A stretch of DNA of 64,000 bases, from assembly GCA_027604005.1 (NCBI GenBank), contig JADGJT010000029.1, forward strand, positions 1 to 64,000. The letters run 5' to 3'. The notes below the pieces were generated by a model, which saw nothing but the letters and a program-made list of their open reading frames with translations, ran no database searches and was not told where the DNA came from. Of the stretch, positions 50,170-60,353 are shown piece after piece (the stretch's first letter is position 1; each line of letters starts with the position of its first letter). Source of the stretch: Dinochytrium kinnereticum (lineage: Eukaryota; Chytridiomycota; Chytridiomycetes; Chytridiales; Chytridiaceae). Position numbers and translations under genes: made by a program.

Positions 50170-51475
50170 ATGCTGCAGTCTCTTGCGCGCAATAGCATCG
50201 CTGCCATCTCTAAGGTCCGATGGGCCCATGCCGCCCCTGCTGGGTACGGACGTGTCCTGCTTCTGAAATTAACATACATCCAGGCCAAAGACCGCTGTCT
50301 TGCTGCTGAACATGGGCGGACCAGAGAAGCTTTCGGACGTGAACTCCTTTCTGTTCAACCTTTTCTCCGATGGAGATCTTATCCCAATCCCCTTCCAAAA
50401 GTACTTGGCTCCCTGGATTGCCAAGCGAAGAACACCCAAAATTCAGGAGCAGTATGGACAAATTGGTGGTGGAAGTCCCATCAAGTATTGGACTAAGAGG
50501 CAAGGCGTATTGCTAGAGCAGTTGTTGGATCGTACACGGCCAGAGTCTGGTGAGAAGCCTCCTTTACCTGTGAACAAAGTCTTATTATCGAAGCGCCTCA
50601 CAAGTCGTACGTCGCGTTTAGATATGCGGACCCTTTGACGGACTCTGCCGTCAAGGAAATGGTCAATGATGGTGTGAAGGACGTGATTGCTCTGTCTTTA
50701 TATCCCCAGTATTCATGCTCTACGACTGGTAGCAGTCTTAACCAGCTTTACCGGACGTTAAAGGATCTTGATCCGGCAGGAACTTTGAACTTCAGCGTCA
50801 TCGACCGTTGGCCAACCAACAAACTGTTGGTTGAGGTGAGAGACACTCGTATACATCTATATTTTAACGATTCGGAAAGACTTTTGCTAAGCATATCGAA
50901 GTCGCGCTTAAAGATCTTCCGGAGAAGGAAAGGGACGATGCGATTCTGTTGTTTTCCGCCCACTCACTGCCCATGTCGGTAGTCAACCGTGGCGACACGT
51001 ATCCCCAGGAAGTTGCAGCGACTGTCCAGGCCGTTATGGAAAGGCTGAAGGTCCCCAATTCCTACAGGTTGGTTTGGCAATCACAGGTTGGACCTTCCGC
51101 ATGGTTGGGGCCAAAGACGAATGATGCAATTGAGGGCTATGCAAAGCAGGGAAAGAAGCATGTGGTCTTGGTACCGATTGCATTTGTCTCGGATCACGTT
51201 GAAACGCTCTTTGAGCTTGACTTGGAGTACGGAGAGCTTGCACACAAAGTAACCCCGTCAGTGTGGAAGATGTTTTTAACAAGTTATAGCACAAGATTGG
51301 ATATTCACGGGCCGAATCTCTGAACGATGATCCCCTATTCATTGAGGCATTGGCAGACGTTGTTAACCGCCACCTCGAGTCGGGACGCAAGTCGTCGCCG
51401 CAGTTGGCGATGCGGTGCCCATCATGCACAAACAAGAGTTGTCAGCCAACAAAATCTTTCTTCGCCAGAAAATAA
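50170..51475 (+). CDS. HEM15: Ferrochelatase, mitochondrial, with iron-sulfur cluster motif
   Basis: Inserts Fe2+ into protoporphyrin IX at the matrix side of the inner membrane. ATG 50170: [20 protein letters not shown], an Arg-rich presequence. Then follow [40 protein letters not shown] and [19 protein letters not shown]. Next are [29 protein letters not shown] and [20 protein letters not shown], with the conserved catalytic His in [40 protein letters not shown] and [15 protein letters not shown] follow. The C-terminus [17 protein letters not shown] has the Cys spacing of 2Fe-2S ferrochelatases, a feature missing in budding yeast. TAA 51473-51475. Six or so exons. The stop is only 9 bp before the next ATG. 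Confidence 0.97.
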
Positions 51476-51484
51476 ACGGCAGTT

Positions 51485-52359
51485 ATGGTGAAAGAGACCG
51501 CCTTCCTAGATATCGTCCATGTTGACACCGGGTGTGTGTTTGACTTTGAGGCTTTCATAAAGAATGACCTTGGTCTGAACTTGGACATTGACAAGCGGAA
51601 CATGGCCGATGTCTGCAAGTTCTTCCTGAAGGGCTTTTGCGCAAAGGGCGCCTCTTGTCCCTTTCGCCATCAAAAGAGCGAAAAAACTGTTGTTTGCAAG
51701 CACTGGCTTCGTGGACTGTGCAAGAAGGGTGACCTTTGCGAGTTCTTGTTAGTATTTGGTTACGCATCTTGAGCATTATGCTGATATCTAAGTCAGGCAT
51801 GAGTACAATCTGAAGAAGATGCCTGAATGTTGGTTCTACTCAAAGTACGGGGAATGTTCAAACGCCGAGTGCATGTATCTGCATGTGGACCCAGAGTCGA
51901 AAGTTAAGGAATGCGCCTGGTATGCCAGAGGATTCTGCAAGCATGGTATGTCTTCATTCGTCTTCATGTGTTCACCGATTTCAATCAGGACCCAAATGCC
52001 GGCATAAGCATGTTAGGAAAGCTGTATGCCAGAACTATCTGACTGGATTCTGTCCACTTGGGCCGGACTGTCAGTTTGGCCACCCGAAATATGAGCTGCC
52101 AAACTTGAATTTGAGTGGGAATGCAGACAACACAGAGGAGGGTGGAGGTGGTGCAGCTCACGCAGGATCTGGGCCTCGACAACAGGGTGGTGGAAGATAC
52201 CAAAACTTGAAGGATGTGACTTGCTACAAGGTGGGGCCCTCATTATGCTGCTTATTAACCAGGATTCAGTGCAATGAAGTTGGTCATTATGCGAATAACT
52301 GCCCTAAGCGGAGACGATTCGAAACGGAGGCCAAGCCAATACCATCGTTTATGGGATGA
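51485..52359 (+). CDS. YTH1: CPSF30/Yth1, five CCCH fingers plus zinc knuckle
   Basis: AAUAAA-recognising subunit of the cleavage and polyadenylation factor. ATG 51485, then FLDIVHVDTGCVFDFE. Fingers: VCKFFLKGFCAKGASCPFRH, VCKHWLRGLCKKGDLCEFLH (His after the intron at 51748-51796), ECWFYSKYGECSNAECMYLH, ECAWYARGFCKHGPKCRHKH and VCQNYLTGFCPLGPDCQFGH. A Gly-rich linker leads to one C-terminal CCHC knuckle, CYKCNEVGHYANNC, rebuilt across a 43-nt intron. Budding yeast Yth1 lacks the knuckle; animal CPSF30 has it. It ends in AKPIPSFMG with TGA 52357-52359. Its 5' untranslated leader must lie inside the ferrochelatase gene, because the stop there is 9 bp away. Confidence 0.97.
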
Positions 52360-52383
52360 TCAGCAGTTTATTTTTGAAATGCG

Positions 52384-52809
52384 CTAGTCATCATCAGAAG
52401 CGTCCTCCAGCAGATCGGACGAGAGTTCGTGAGCTTCAGAGAGGAGTTCTGAAATGACGGCCTGGTGTTTTCATGGTTATTTTTTTTTGATTTTAGATAC
52501 CCAAAGAGAAGATGAGGAAGGTGGGAATATGGAGAGCCGGTACAAAGTTGGTAACTGGATTGAGATGTTTGTTCTCCTACCTGTCCAGGTGCGATGGAGC
52601 CATCGTTCTCATAGACGCAGGCGCTTTGATACTCCTCGTCAATTTCATGCAGCTGTTCTTTGATATCCTAAAGACACGTTATCCTTCATGCTGAGCAAAT
52701 CTCGTACCATAATATCGCGAGGGTCGTTGTGCCTACTGTTGGCACGTCTTCTTAGCTCTGAGACGATGTCAGCAAGACGATCTTGGATGATTTCTGCTCG
52801 GGTGGGCAT
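52384..52809 (-). CDS. Small acidic helical protein, unknown function (about 88 residues)
   Basis: Not recognised. ATG 52807-52809. Exon 1 is MPTRAEIIQDRLADIVSELR through DPRDIM. A 40-nt intron leads to DIKEQLHEIDEEYQSACVYE and DGSIAPGQ. A roughly 110-nt intron follows, then AVISELLSEAHELSSDLLED and DASDDD with TAG 52384-52386. Both junctions have GT/AG sites and keep frame, and the stop sits 25 bp from the CPSF30 stop (convergent). It is predicted all-helical and strongly acidic at the end, suggesting a small subunit of some complex. It is divergent from the alternative NADH dehydrogenase (190 bp between starts). Confidence 0.7.
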
Positions 52810-52999
52810 GGCTGAGGTCTTTTGCTGTGGGGGAAGTGTGAGGGGTTGGCAATTCCACACTATTTATACATAATGAAAATAGAACTTCTGGAGCTTTCCA
52901 CCCCCCCGCCGTCACGCTTCCCCAATCACTTTTCTTGGGCGTCGGTTGCTGATCAGATCTTGGTTTGGTTAAATTCCAAATATTTAGTCCGCAAAAAAA

Positions 53000-55168
53000 A
53001 TGTACCAGAGGCTTTTTAGGCAGTCGGCGCGGCTGTATTCGACAGCTCCACCTGCATCCACGCCAAGGAGGGGTTTGAAGCTTGCTGGGAGAGCGGCTGG
53101 GGGTATGAACCAATTTGAATTGACACTGGCTGAGGCGACTTAGTTCTGGTTGTCGGCGGGATCTCTGTCCTCGCCTACGAAATCTACACTTCTCGGCATC
53201 CACCAACGCAGTTTGAGTGGGATCATTCGAAAAAGACAATTGCCATTCTTGGGACGGGATGGGGAAGCACCTCTCTGTTGAAGGGGTTGGACACGGAGAA
53301 CTACAATGTCGTGAGTTTCTGGATCGCGTACTTGGATCGATCACTAACCTTTATCGTAAGGTTGTCATTAGTCCAAGGGCTTACTTTTTGTTCACACCGC
53401 TGTTGCCGAGCTGCACTGTTGGGACCATTGAATTGAGGAGCATTATGCAGCCCATCCGATTTCTCACCAGGTTTAAGAAGAGGGAAGTTCTCTTCATTGA
53501 GGGCAACTGTGTCAACATTGATCCCGATAAGAAAAATGTTACTGTCGAAGGTACGCTTGACGTTATCAACATCTATTCTAATTATTTTAAAGACAACTCG
53601 GAGATCGTGGGCGAAGGTTTTTTCAACATATGGGTTGGCTTTAAGACTTTTAGTTTCAACTCAGACAATACCATATGATTATCTTGTTGTGGGCGTCGGT
53701 GCAGAGAACGCCACTTTTGGAATTCCTGGAGTCAAGGAGCATGGTAATTGCCCTTCCGATTTTTTTGCGTCTCTAAATTCACTATTGTTTTTCCTACAGC
53801 TTGCTTTTTGAAGGAATCTTGGTAAGACGATTTTCCCTTTCTTTCCGTCTTACGATCCTTCAAAGGGATGCTCGGCGAATTCGCACCCAGCTTTTAGATT
53901 GCTTAGAGTCGGCTTCTTTTCCTGGTCAAACTGAAAGTGAGACCCAGCGCTTGCTTCACATGGTCGTTGTTGGTGGTGGACCTACTGGTGTTGAGTATGC
54001 CGCTGAACTTCATGATTTTTTGAACGAAGATCTTGTAAGCTGCCTTTCCTTTTTCGGTTATTTTATGGTTGACTTAAAACCTTTCATTAAAGGTTCACTG
54101 GTACCCCCACATCGCTGGCAAGATTAAGATCACTCTAATTGAGGTAGCCGCAAACTACCAAAGCGCCGGTTCCCTTGTTCTTAACTCCCTTATTTTTAAA
54201 GGCTCTTCCCCACGTTCTACCTATGTTCTCGAAGGAGTTGATTGAGTATACGGAAAAGCATTTTGCCGAGAACAAAGTCGAGGTGCTAAATAACACTATG
54301 GTTAAGGAGGTCAAGCAGAAGGAGCTTATCGTTCAGAATGCTAAAAAGGAGATTGAGAAGATTCCTTATGGCCTTCTAGTATGGGCCACCGGAAATACTG
54401 CTAGGCCAATCGTTGCCGACTTAATTAAGAGGCTGCCGGCCAATCTGCAAAACCAGAGGTTAGCTGGGGGGGGCCCCCCCCCCCACCAGTAACGGATCGG
54501 GGCTGTAACAAGAGGCCAGAAAGATTGTTTTTCGAGCNNNNNNNNNNGCAAAACCAGAGGTTAGCTAACCCCCCCCCCCCCCCCACTTTTCCCTCTACTC
54601 CTCCTAATTGCGTAACGTTTCGTAAAAAAAAACAAACAGGAGGGGGCTTGTTACCGATGATCACTTGATGGTAAAGGGGTCAAATGGTAGTATCTATGCC
54701 CTAGGGGATGCAAGTGCAACGAAGTGGGCTCCTACTGCTCAGGTTGCTAGTAGACAGGGTGCTTACCTTGCAGACCACTTCCGTCGCATCCAGCTTTTAA
54801 ACGCCGAGAAGCAAAATCATCTCACTTCAAAGGATAGTGACACTGCGGCCATCGCGGAAACTTTACCTCCGTTTAGGTATAATAATGCTTATTGCGCATA
54901 TAATGTGGTGTTTAGTTAGAGATACTTATTCTTCTCCATGTATCATTTAATTTTGATCAGTTACGAGCACCTTGGAACTCTAGCCTATATTGGATCCGAG
55001 AAGGCCATCGCCGATCTGCCCGGAAACGTTCATGTTGGTGGTGCTCTCACCTTCTACTTCTGGCGATCGGCATACCTATCAAACCTCTTCAGTCTTCGCA
55101 ATAAGACGCTTGTTGCATTCGATTGGTTAAAGTGCCGCATCTTTGGGAGGGATATCTCTCGCGAGTAA
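53000..55168 (+). CDS. NDE1: Alternative (rotenone-insensitive type II) NADH dehydrogenase, mitochondrial
   Basis: FAD enzyme oxidising NADH and reducing ubiquinone without proton pumping. ATG 53000: MYQRLFRQSARLYSTAPP, a mitochondrial presequence, then a hydrophobic segment VLVVGGISVLAYEIY before the FAD fold IAILGTGWGSTSLLKGL. Later blocks are VVVISPRAYFLFTPLLPSC, RFKKREVLFIEGNCVNIDP, IPYDYLVVGVGAENATFG, the NAD fold MVVVGGGPTGVEYAAELHDF, IPYGLLVWATGN, IYALGDASATKWAPTAQVAS and FRYEHLGTLAYIGSEKAI. It ends at FGRDISRE, TAA 55166-55168. No EF-hand insertion. The intron between QNQR and RGLVTDDHLM (54457-54642) contains the third assembly gap. The hydrophobic segment after the presequence suggests inner-membrane anchoring, facing the intermembrane space (external, Nde-type). 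Confidence 0.96.
54447..54566. other. Assembly gap with duplicated flanks inside an NDE1 intron
   Basis: The N run is at 54538-54547. GCAAAACCAGAGGTTAGCT occurs at 54447-54465 before it and again at 54548-54566 directly after it, each followed by a G/C or C homopolymer. The first copy contains the real exon end and splice donor. The second looks like the same locus assembled twice from two contig ends. Confidence 0.8.
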
Positions 55169-55310
55169 TCAAGACAAAGCGCCAGAGGTCCAAGCAAAGG
55201 CTTTACAGTTCTACATACAATATAAATAAATCTTGTTTCATGTTTCTCCTTTTATATATCTTGCAACCCAGATTGGAATTTCTTTTTTTATTGGATGCTT
55301 TGCATTTCAT

Positions 55311-56767
55311 TTAAGGAGCGACAAAGGGCTCAACCAAATAGTTTGAGAAGCTCTTCAGAGCCTCAACACCCCTAACTTCCGAAGTCAATAAAGGAAGCTT
55401 GATGATGTGGAAGTCTTCGTAAAGATCGTGGATTTGGGCAAGGTACTTTGCCTGCATCTTTGCTCTCACCAAGCATTGCTCGCAATTCGATTCTGTTGTT
55501 TTAGTCAATAAGAGGTGAAAATTAGGTGTTCGAAATCACCTTTTTTAGGAAACAAGAGTTGGTTGACAACAATGTTGTGGGTGTCAATGTGAAACGAGGT
55601 CAATTCTTGAATCATCCGCTCAGTCTCGTATAACGAGAGGAACTCAGAGATGCAAACACAAATAAACGTGGTTTTATCCTTTGAAAAAAAAAGAGAACAG
55701 TGTCGTGAGCTTCATTTAGTGCAATCAATGATGCTTACAGGATCTTGGAACTGGGTGTTGACTTCTTGAATAACGGCCCTCATGCCCTCCAGCTTCCCAA
55801 AGAGATCCTCCTGGTTGGGATTCATACCCATCATACCGCTCATCTGCTGCAACATTGGCCCAAATCTCCCACTGAACTGAGAGAGCTTCCCCAAAGCCTT
55901 TTCCAGGACACCCGGAAAAGAGAGGAAACGAAGAGTGTGGCCTGTAGGTGCCGTGTCAAAAACGATAGCTGAGTAGTCCATAGACTTGACAAGCCTGAGT
56001 TATTCACAAGGTAAGATGGCTGCTAAGATAGTGTCAAGCATTACTTCATGACCTCCGCAAAGCTCATGGCCTCATCCACACCCGGGATGGCGAAAGCAAG
56101 CTCTAAAATTTTGAATTAGTTTTGACGATCATCCCAGAGTCGACAACAGAGTTGACAAAAACAAATACCTTGGAAACTTGACTGGACTCCAGGATCTTGG
56201 GCTGAAGACGAGAAGTAAATACAGCATGCTCAACGATCAATTCCAAAAACTACACCCACAACTCTCCAACATCTCCTGCATGCTGCTATTTGGATCGATT
56301 TCCTGCACGAGTCAGCAGTTTATCAGCAAAAATAGGCATACCATCGCATAAAGATTATTGAACCCATTCACCAAAGTGGGAGTTTTAGAAAACTTCTGGC
56401 TGAAGGCATCTTTCAAAAAAAAAACAAACAAACGAGTAAGCATTATTGTGACGCCACGCAGCATGCAAACCCGAAAGGTTGTGTGCCGGATCCGTTGAAA
56501 TCAAGAGAACGCTTTCCCTGACTTTCGAGAGCTGCACAGCCAATGAGCAACTTGTTTTAAAGTGTTAGAAAGCAAAGGGCGATTGTGCAAAGAGAGGTTG
56601 GCACCTTGTGGTCGTCTTTCCGACACCTCCCTTCCCTCCAACAAAGATCCAGCGCAGAGACGTCTGCTCAAGTACGTTGCTAATGGATCCTTCCAGTTGA
56701 TCTAGACACAATAGTTAGGATTCGGTTGTTCACGCATCACCAGTGATGGAATCTGACCTTCGTCCAT
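55311..56767 (-). CDS. GET3: GET3/ASNA1, tail-anchored protein targeting ATPase
   Basis: Cytosolic ATPase that delivers tail-anchored proteins to the ER. ATG 56765-56767 in a 10-nt first exon, then [20 protein letters not shown]. Motifs are the deviant P-loop [28 protein letters not shown] (switch I), LYAMEIDPN and the A-type block [17 protein letters not shown] (switch II). [16 protein letters not shown] is the substrate-binding Met-rich groove. [32 protein letters not shown] and the zinc-binding CEQCLVRA (CxxC) follow. It ends in [12 protein letters not shown] with TAA 55311-55313. Nine or so exons, introns 45-80 nt. All functional motifs are intact. Confidence 0.97.
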
Positions 56768-56879
56768 CCTTGTTATATATATTAAATATGAATTTCACGA
56801 AACTTGAATTTTTGTTGTCGTTTCGCATGTGCCGGGCCTGAAAGCACTAGGCCAAAGAAGCTGGAGGGAGAAGAGAATC

Positions 56880-57215
56880 ATCAGTTTTTCTTCAAGACAT
56901 GCGTCTTCTTCTTGGCGATCATGTTCTAACTCTAAGCTCCCCATTGATCAAACCAGTATTTTGATACCAACACCCACAGTAAGAAATATCATCATTATCT
57001 TCTTTTGTCCACGCTTTTCTTGTAAGCGAAGTGGCAAGTACTTTTATTTTTTCCTACTTTCCGAGCAAGCAAAGCAAAGCTTTCTATGTGCGAAGGGAGA
57101 TGCACATATTTTTTATATTTGGTTCATCATTGCCTTCCACCGTCTGTCTCCTCACTCTTCTTGGTGACATGATCCACTTTTTGCATCCCTTTCATACAGT
57201 CGTCTCTGGTGGGAC
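56880..57215 (+). pseudogene. Decayed partial copy of DGAT2 (intron 1 end, exon 2, intron 2)
   Basis: This stretch matches the DGAT2 gene at about 8020-8350 in order and over both intron and exon. Shared blocks include TTTTTCTTCAAGA, TGTTCTAACTCTA, AAACCAGTATTT, AATATCATCAT, TTTCCGAGCAAG and TTCATCATTGC. The relic of the 21-nt exon is at 56957-56978 and would encode a NTHS-like string in place of HPHG, so the catalytic motif is lost. No further DGAT2 exons can be followed. It lies in the 820-bp intergenic region between GET3 and the next gene; the rest of that region (56768-56879, 57216-57587) shows nothing recognisable apart from AT-rich tracts. Confidence 0.85.
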
Positions 57216-57587
57216 TGCCCTCCTTAAGAATGACGATGGTTGCAAGGACAGACGCAGCATGCATCAGCCAAGCGTGCGTAACGCACTAGACAAGTGGCGG
57301 GAGGCAATCAAGCAGCGAGCGGATGGGGCAGGGGATGGAATGGGCAGCCGATGGGATTCGGGGAATGCATTCAGCGAGCCTCCAGCTCAACCTCCAGGCA
57401 GCGCGCATGGTTGAAGTCGTCATTGATTTGATCTGTGAGACGGGCGCTGCTCATTGGCACAGAGCGTCCAAAAACCCCCCTTAATTATTTATTTATTTAT
57501 TTTCTGGGAGGAAAAAAAAATAAATTCATTTTGGAGCACTCAAACCATCCATCAACACCCATCAACACCCATCAGCAATCAGCAGCA

Positions 57588-58325
57588 ATGAAGCATTCTG
57601 TCGCCATCGCCATCATCTCCGCACTCTGCATGCCTTTCATGCTACTGGCATCCGCCCAGGCATACAAGCGAGAGTTCACCCAGAGGCAGGTCGAGAGGTG
57701 GAAGGGTCTCCGCATTAGGGCTGTGAGTTTGCCTGCACATTCCATGCGCATCATGCACCTTGAAACTGACTTTATGCTCTGCATGCAATTTGAAAGCTCG
57801 ACATTACGGATGAAATGTGCTCATCAGACATCCTGGACACACTGGAGGATGCCCACTTCACTTACTTGGAGAGTGGGCTTTCGGAAAAGGTTCGGCCAAA
57901 CACATTTATCCTACCAAATCAAGGGTACTGAGCATGCAATCATAGTTCATGGATGCTCTCTTCTCGGTGCGAGACGTTAGCGGCGACGTTCCAGAGGCGG
58001 CTGTCTTCCGATCACAGCTTCTAGTCGCCTTCAAGTATGTGTCATAAGTTACGTCATGTCGAAATGTTTAACGGATTCTCTTCGTAGTGATTTCGCCGGC
58101 AGCATTGGATACAATGGAAACCCCTTGACAAACAAGACTTTCAGCTATAAAAACCTTTTGGGTATCTCCAAGCCTCGATTTTACGGCCACAAGGCTGTTG
58201 CTGCCGATGACGCTGGCTCTCCATCGCCCAACGGAACTAAGCTGAGCGGAGCTCAGATGCACTCCTTTTCCGCACTTACCATATTTGGTGCGCTCTGCCT
58301 ATGCATTTCCTCGGTTCTATTCTAA
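57588..58325 (+). CDS. Small secreted or GPI-anchored protein, unknown function
   Basis: Not recognised. ATG 57588 begins a strong signal peptide, MKHSVAIAIISALCMPFMLL, with cleavage likely at SAQA. Exon 1 ends in WKGLRIRA; exon 2 starts LDITDEMCSSDILDTLEDAH and ends at SGLSEK. A 56-nt intron leads to FMDALFSVRDVSGDVPEAAV, and exon 4 is NDFAGSIGYNGNPLTNKTFS. The C-terminus is a Ser/Gly stretch followed by SALTIFGALCLCISSVLF, a hydrophobic tail typical of GPI-anchor signals, with TAA 58323-58325. About 185 residues. Reading straight through at 57930 meets a stop, so the intron is required. The 5' leader carries CATCAACACC repeats. Probably a cell-surface protein. Confidence 0.72.
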
Positions 58326-58514
58326 GATGGACTATGCAGCTGGCATCTGATCTATTCATCGCTTTTCTTCGCTTCGCATTCGTTTCGTTTCGCGCATTCT
58401 GTCTACCTTTTCCCTTTCTTCTTATTTCAGCATTGTCTTCTTTTCGTCGTCGTTCGGCGCACGCCCTAAACTTAAAAATACCAGTTCTACTGTCTTTAGA
58501 GGCTTTATTGACCC

Positions 58515-60232
58515 TCAATACATGAATCGTTGCTTTACTCCTGGCTCACTTTCCCATTCAAAACTATACTGCGTAAAGAGCCAAAATGTTGCTGCGTTGA
58601 ACGCTGCAAATGCCAATAGCTCTGCCCCCAACCAAATCCTTTTCGGCCGACTCATGTAAATTCGGAAGAGAAAAAATGGAATGATAAAGTATCGAAATTC
58701 AAGGAGCGGCGAGGGAACGAGGGAAATTAGAGTGGAACCAATGAAAAGGAATAGCCAAAGCATATCCTGAGATGTTGCTATTCTCGTTAGAGCTCACTAG
58801 GTGATACGCGTTATTCCTCACCAATGTTGCTGACGCAAACGTATGTCGCGACGATGTAACAAGGAATCAAGGCGAATCTAATAGCCTTATGCATTCTAAA
58901 AAGATATCTCCAAATGTAAAATGTGTAATGACGATTATCTGCCAATAGAAATGGATGCTCCACTCTAAACTCAGTGAGCAAACCTAAGAAAGTTCTATAG
59001 TAATTATGTAGCTTACGTAAAGGCATGTACTATGTAGCTCAGTAAGCCTACAAAAGCTACTGAGATCATCGGCCTAATAAAAAAGTAAAACTAAAATTCA
59101 TTCTTAAGATTACCGGCGAAAGAGGTTTGGAGGTATTGACAGAAGGATGCAAACATTCTGGAATGGGTTCGAGGCCAAAAATGTGAAGGCATATAGAAAT
59201 CCCGAGAAATAGAAAGCCTGAGGAATGTTCAACGATACTTGGTGATTTAACTTATCGCCTATGACTGGTCAAATCCCTCAAAATTGAAAAGTACCTAGAA
59301 CGATTCCGCCGTTATACCTCAAAAATATTATGAAGAGGCTAACGTTGACGGCGAAAGGCCATAACCATAGCATGAGGTTGAATTTGAGGCTCCAGAGATC
59401 AATTACAAGCTTTGTAAAGAACCGAAGAGGATCTCGGATTCCGTCAATACATAATTGATTTAAAAAGACGTTACCTTGCAAGAAATGCGAAGAGGTGTAA
59501 AAAGACAATAGATTCTTTTTCTTCAGCCGCTCACGGACAAGAATTCCCGAAATGAAGACCATCCAAATGATATTCGTTTGTCTGAAGGTCACCGAGATAA
59601 GCGATGACTTTGTAACAATTATTTAAAGTACGTTGAGAAAAAGGAAATAAAAACAAAAATAACTCCTTCATACCATTGCACTTAATGCTGGTCTCTCACG
59701 ATACACAAGTAGCAGAGATAAGAGAATAAAAAAAGTGGACCCAGAATCCGTATAATACAAAAAGTGGAAAAAGAAGGACACGGGAAATAAAGCAATCGAT
59801 AAAGCATGAATCCCGTTTCCACTTCGACGTCCATGGATTTCATTTAAAAGACAGTTTATAGTTATAAAAGTCCCAATCCCGAAAAAGATATTGGTGAGCC
59901 TCAGAGCAAAGGCCGTGCAAGATACTGAGCTGATCGATTGAAAGAAATATGCCTTCACAATTCCGTAACTGATGAGGTATCTGGTAGATGTCAAAGGCAT
60001 TAAGTTTTTTGGGGAGTTACAGGCCAGGTGGTGTTGTCAGTTTTGGATCATATGTCTTAAAATCTCCATCACAATATCGTTGTGCCTGCGGGATATGAAA
60101 CAGCTCATCCTGTTATCATAAGCAATTGATCATTACAGGTTCTAGTACCATATATGGTTCTGGGACTGTCCCGTTAATCACGCTAGCCATGATGGCCATA
60201 ACGGCAGTCAGAACAACCCCTTCCCCGATCAT
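58515..60232 (-). CDS. ALG10: ALG10/DIE2 alpha-1,2-glucosyltransferase
   Basis: ER membrane enzyme that adds the third, terminal glucose to the dolichol-linked N-glycan precursor. ATG 60230-60232. The family signature is complete across two introns: VPEPYM then [17 protein letters not shown], then [20 protein letters not shown] (split at CT|A). Further blocks are [28 protein letters not shown] and [20 protein letters not shown]. The rest is a series of hydrophobic membrane segments, ending in [18 protein letters not shown] with TGA 58515-58517. About eight exons. The [19 protein letters not shown] block is diagnostic for ALG10. Confidence 0.95.
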
Positions 60233-60353
60233 GATGACAACCTGATGTTTTTTTCTTAATTACTTTGGAAAGGCTTCCAACATCTCTGAGAGCTCTCATC
60301 AATATTCATTGCATAAAATCAATGACATATATAGGTATAATCATGTATCTTAT

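Noticed and set aside
54466..54485. G-run/C-run palindrome as a biological hairpin
   Set aside because: It sits beside a gap with duplicated flanks; most likely a sequencing or assembly artefact.
57930..57950. A 21-nt intron in the secreted unknown gene
   Set aside because: A 56-nt intron starting after SGLSEK keeps the frame and needs no ultra-short intron.
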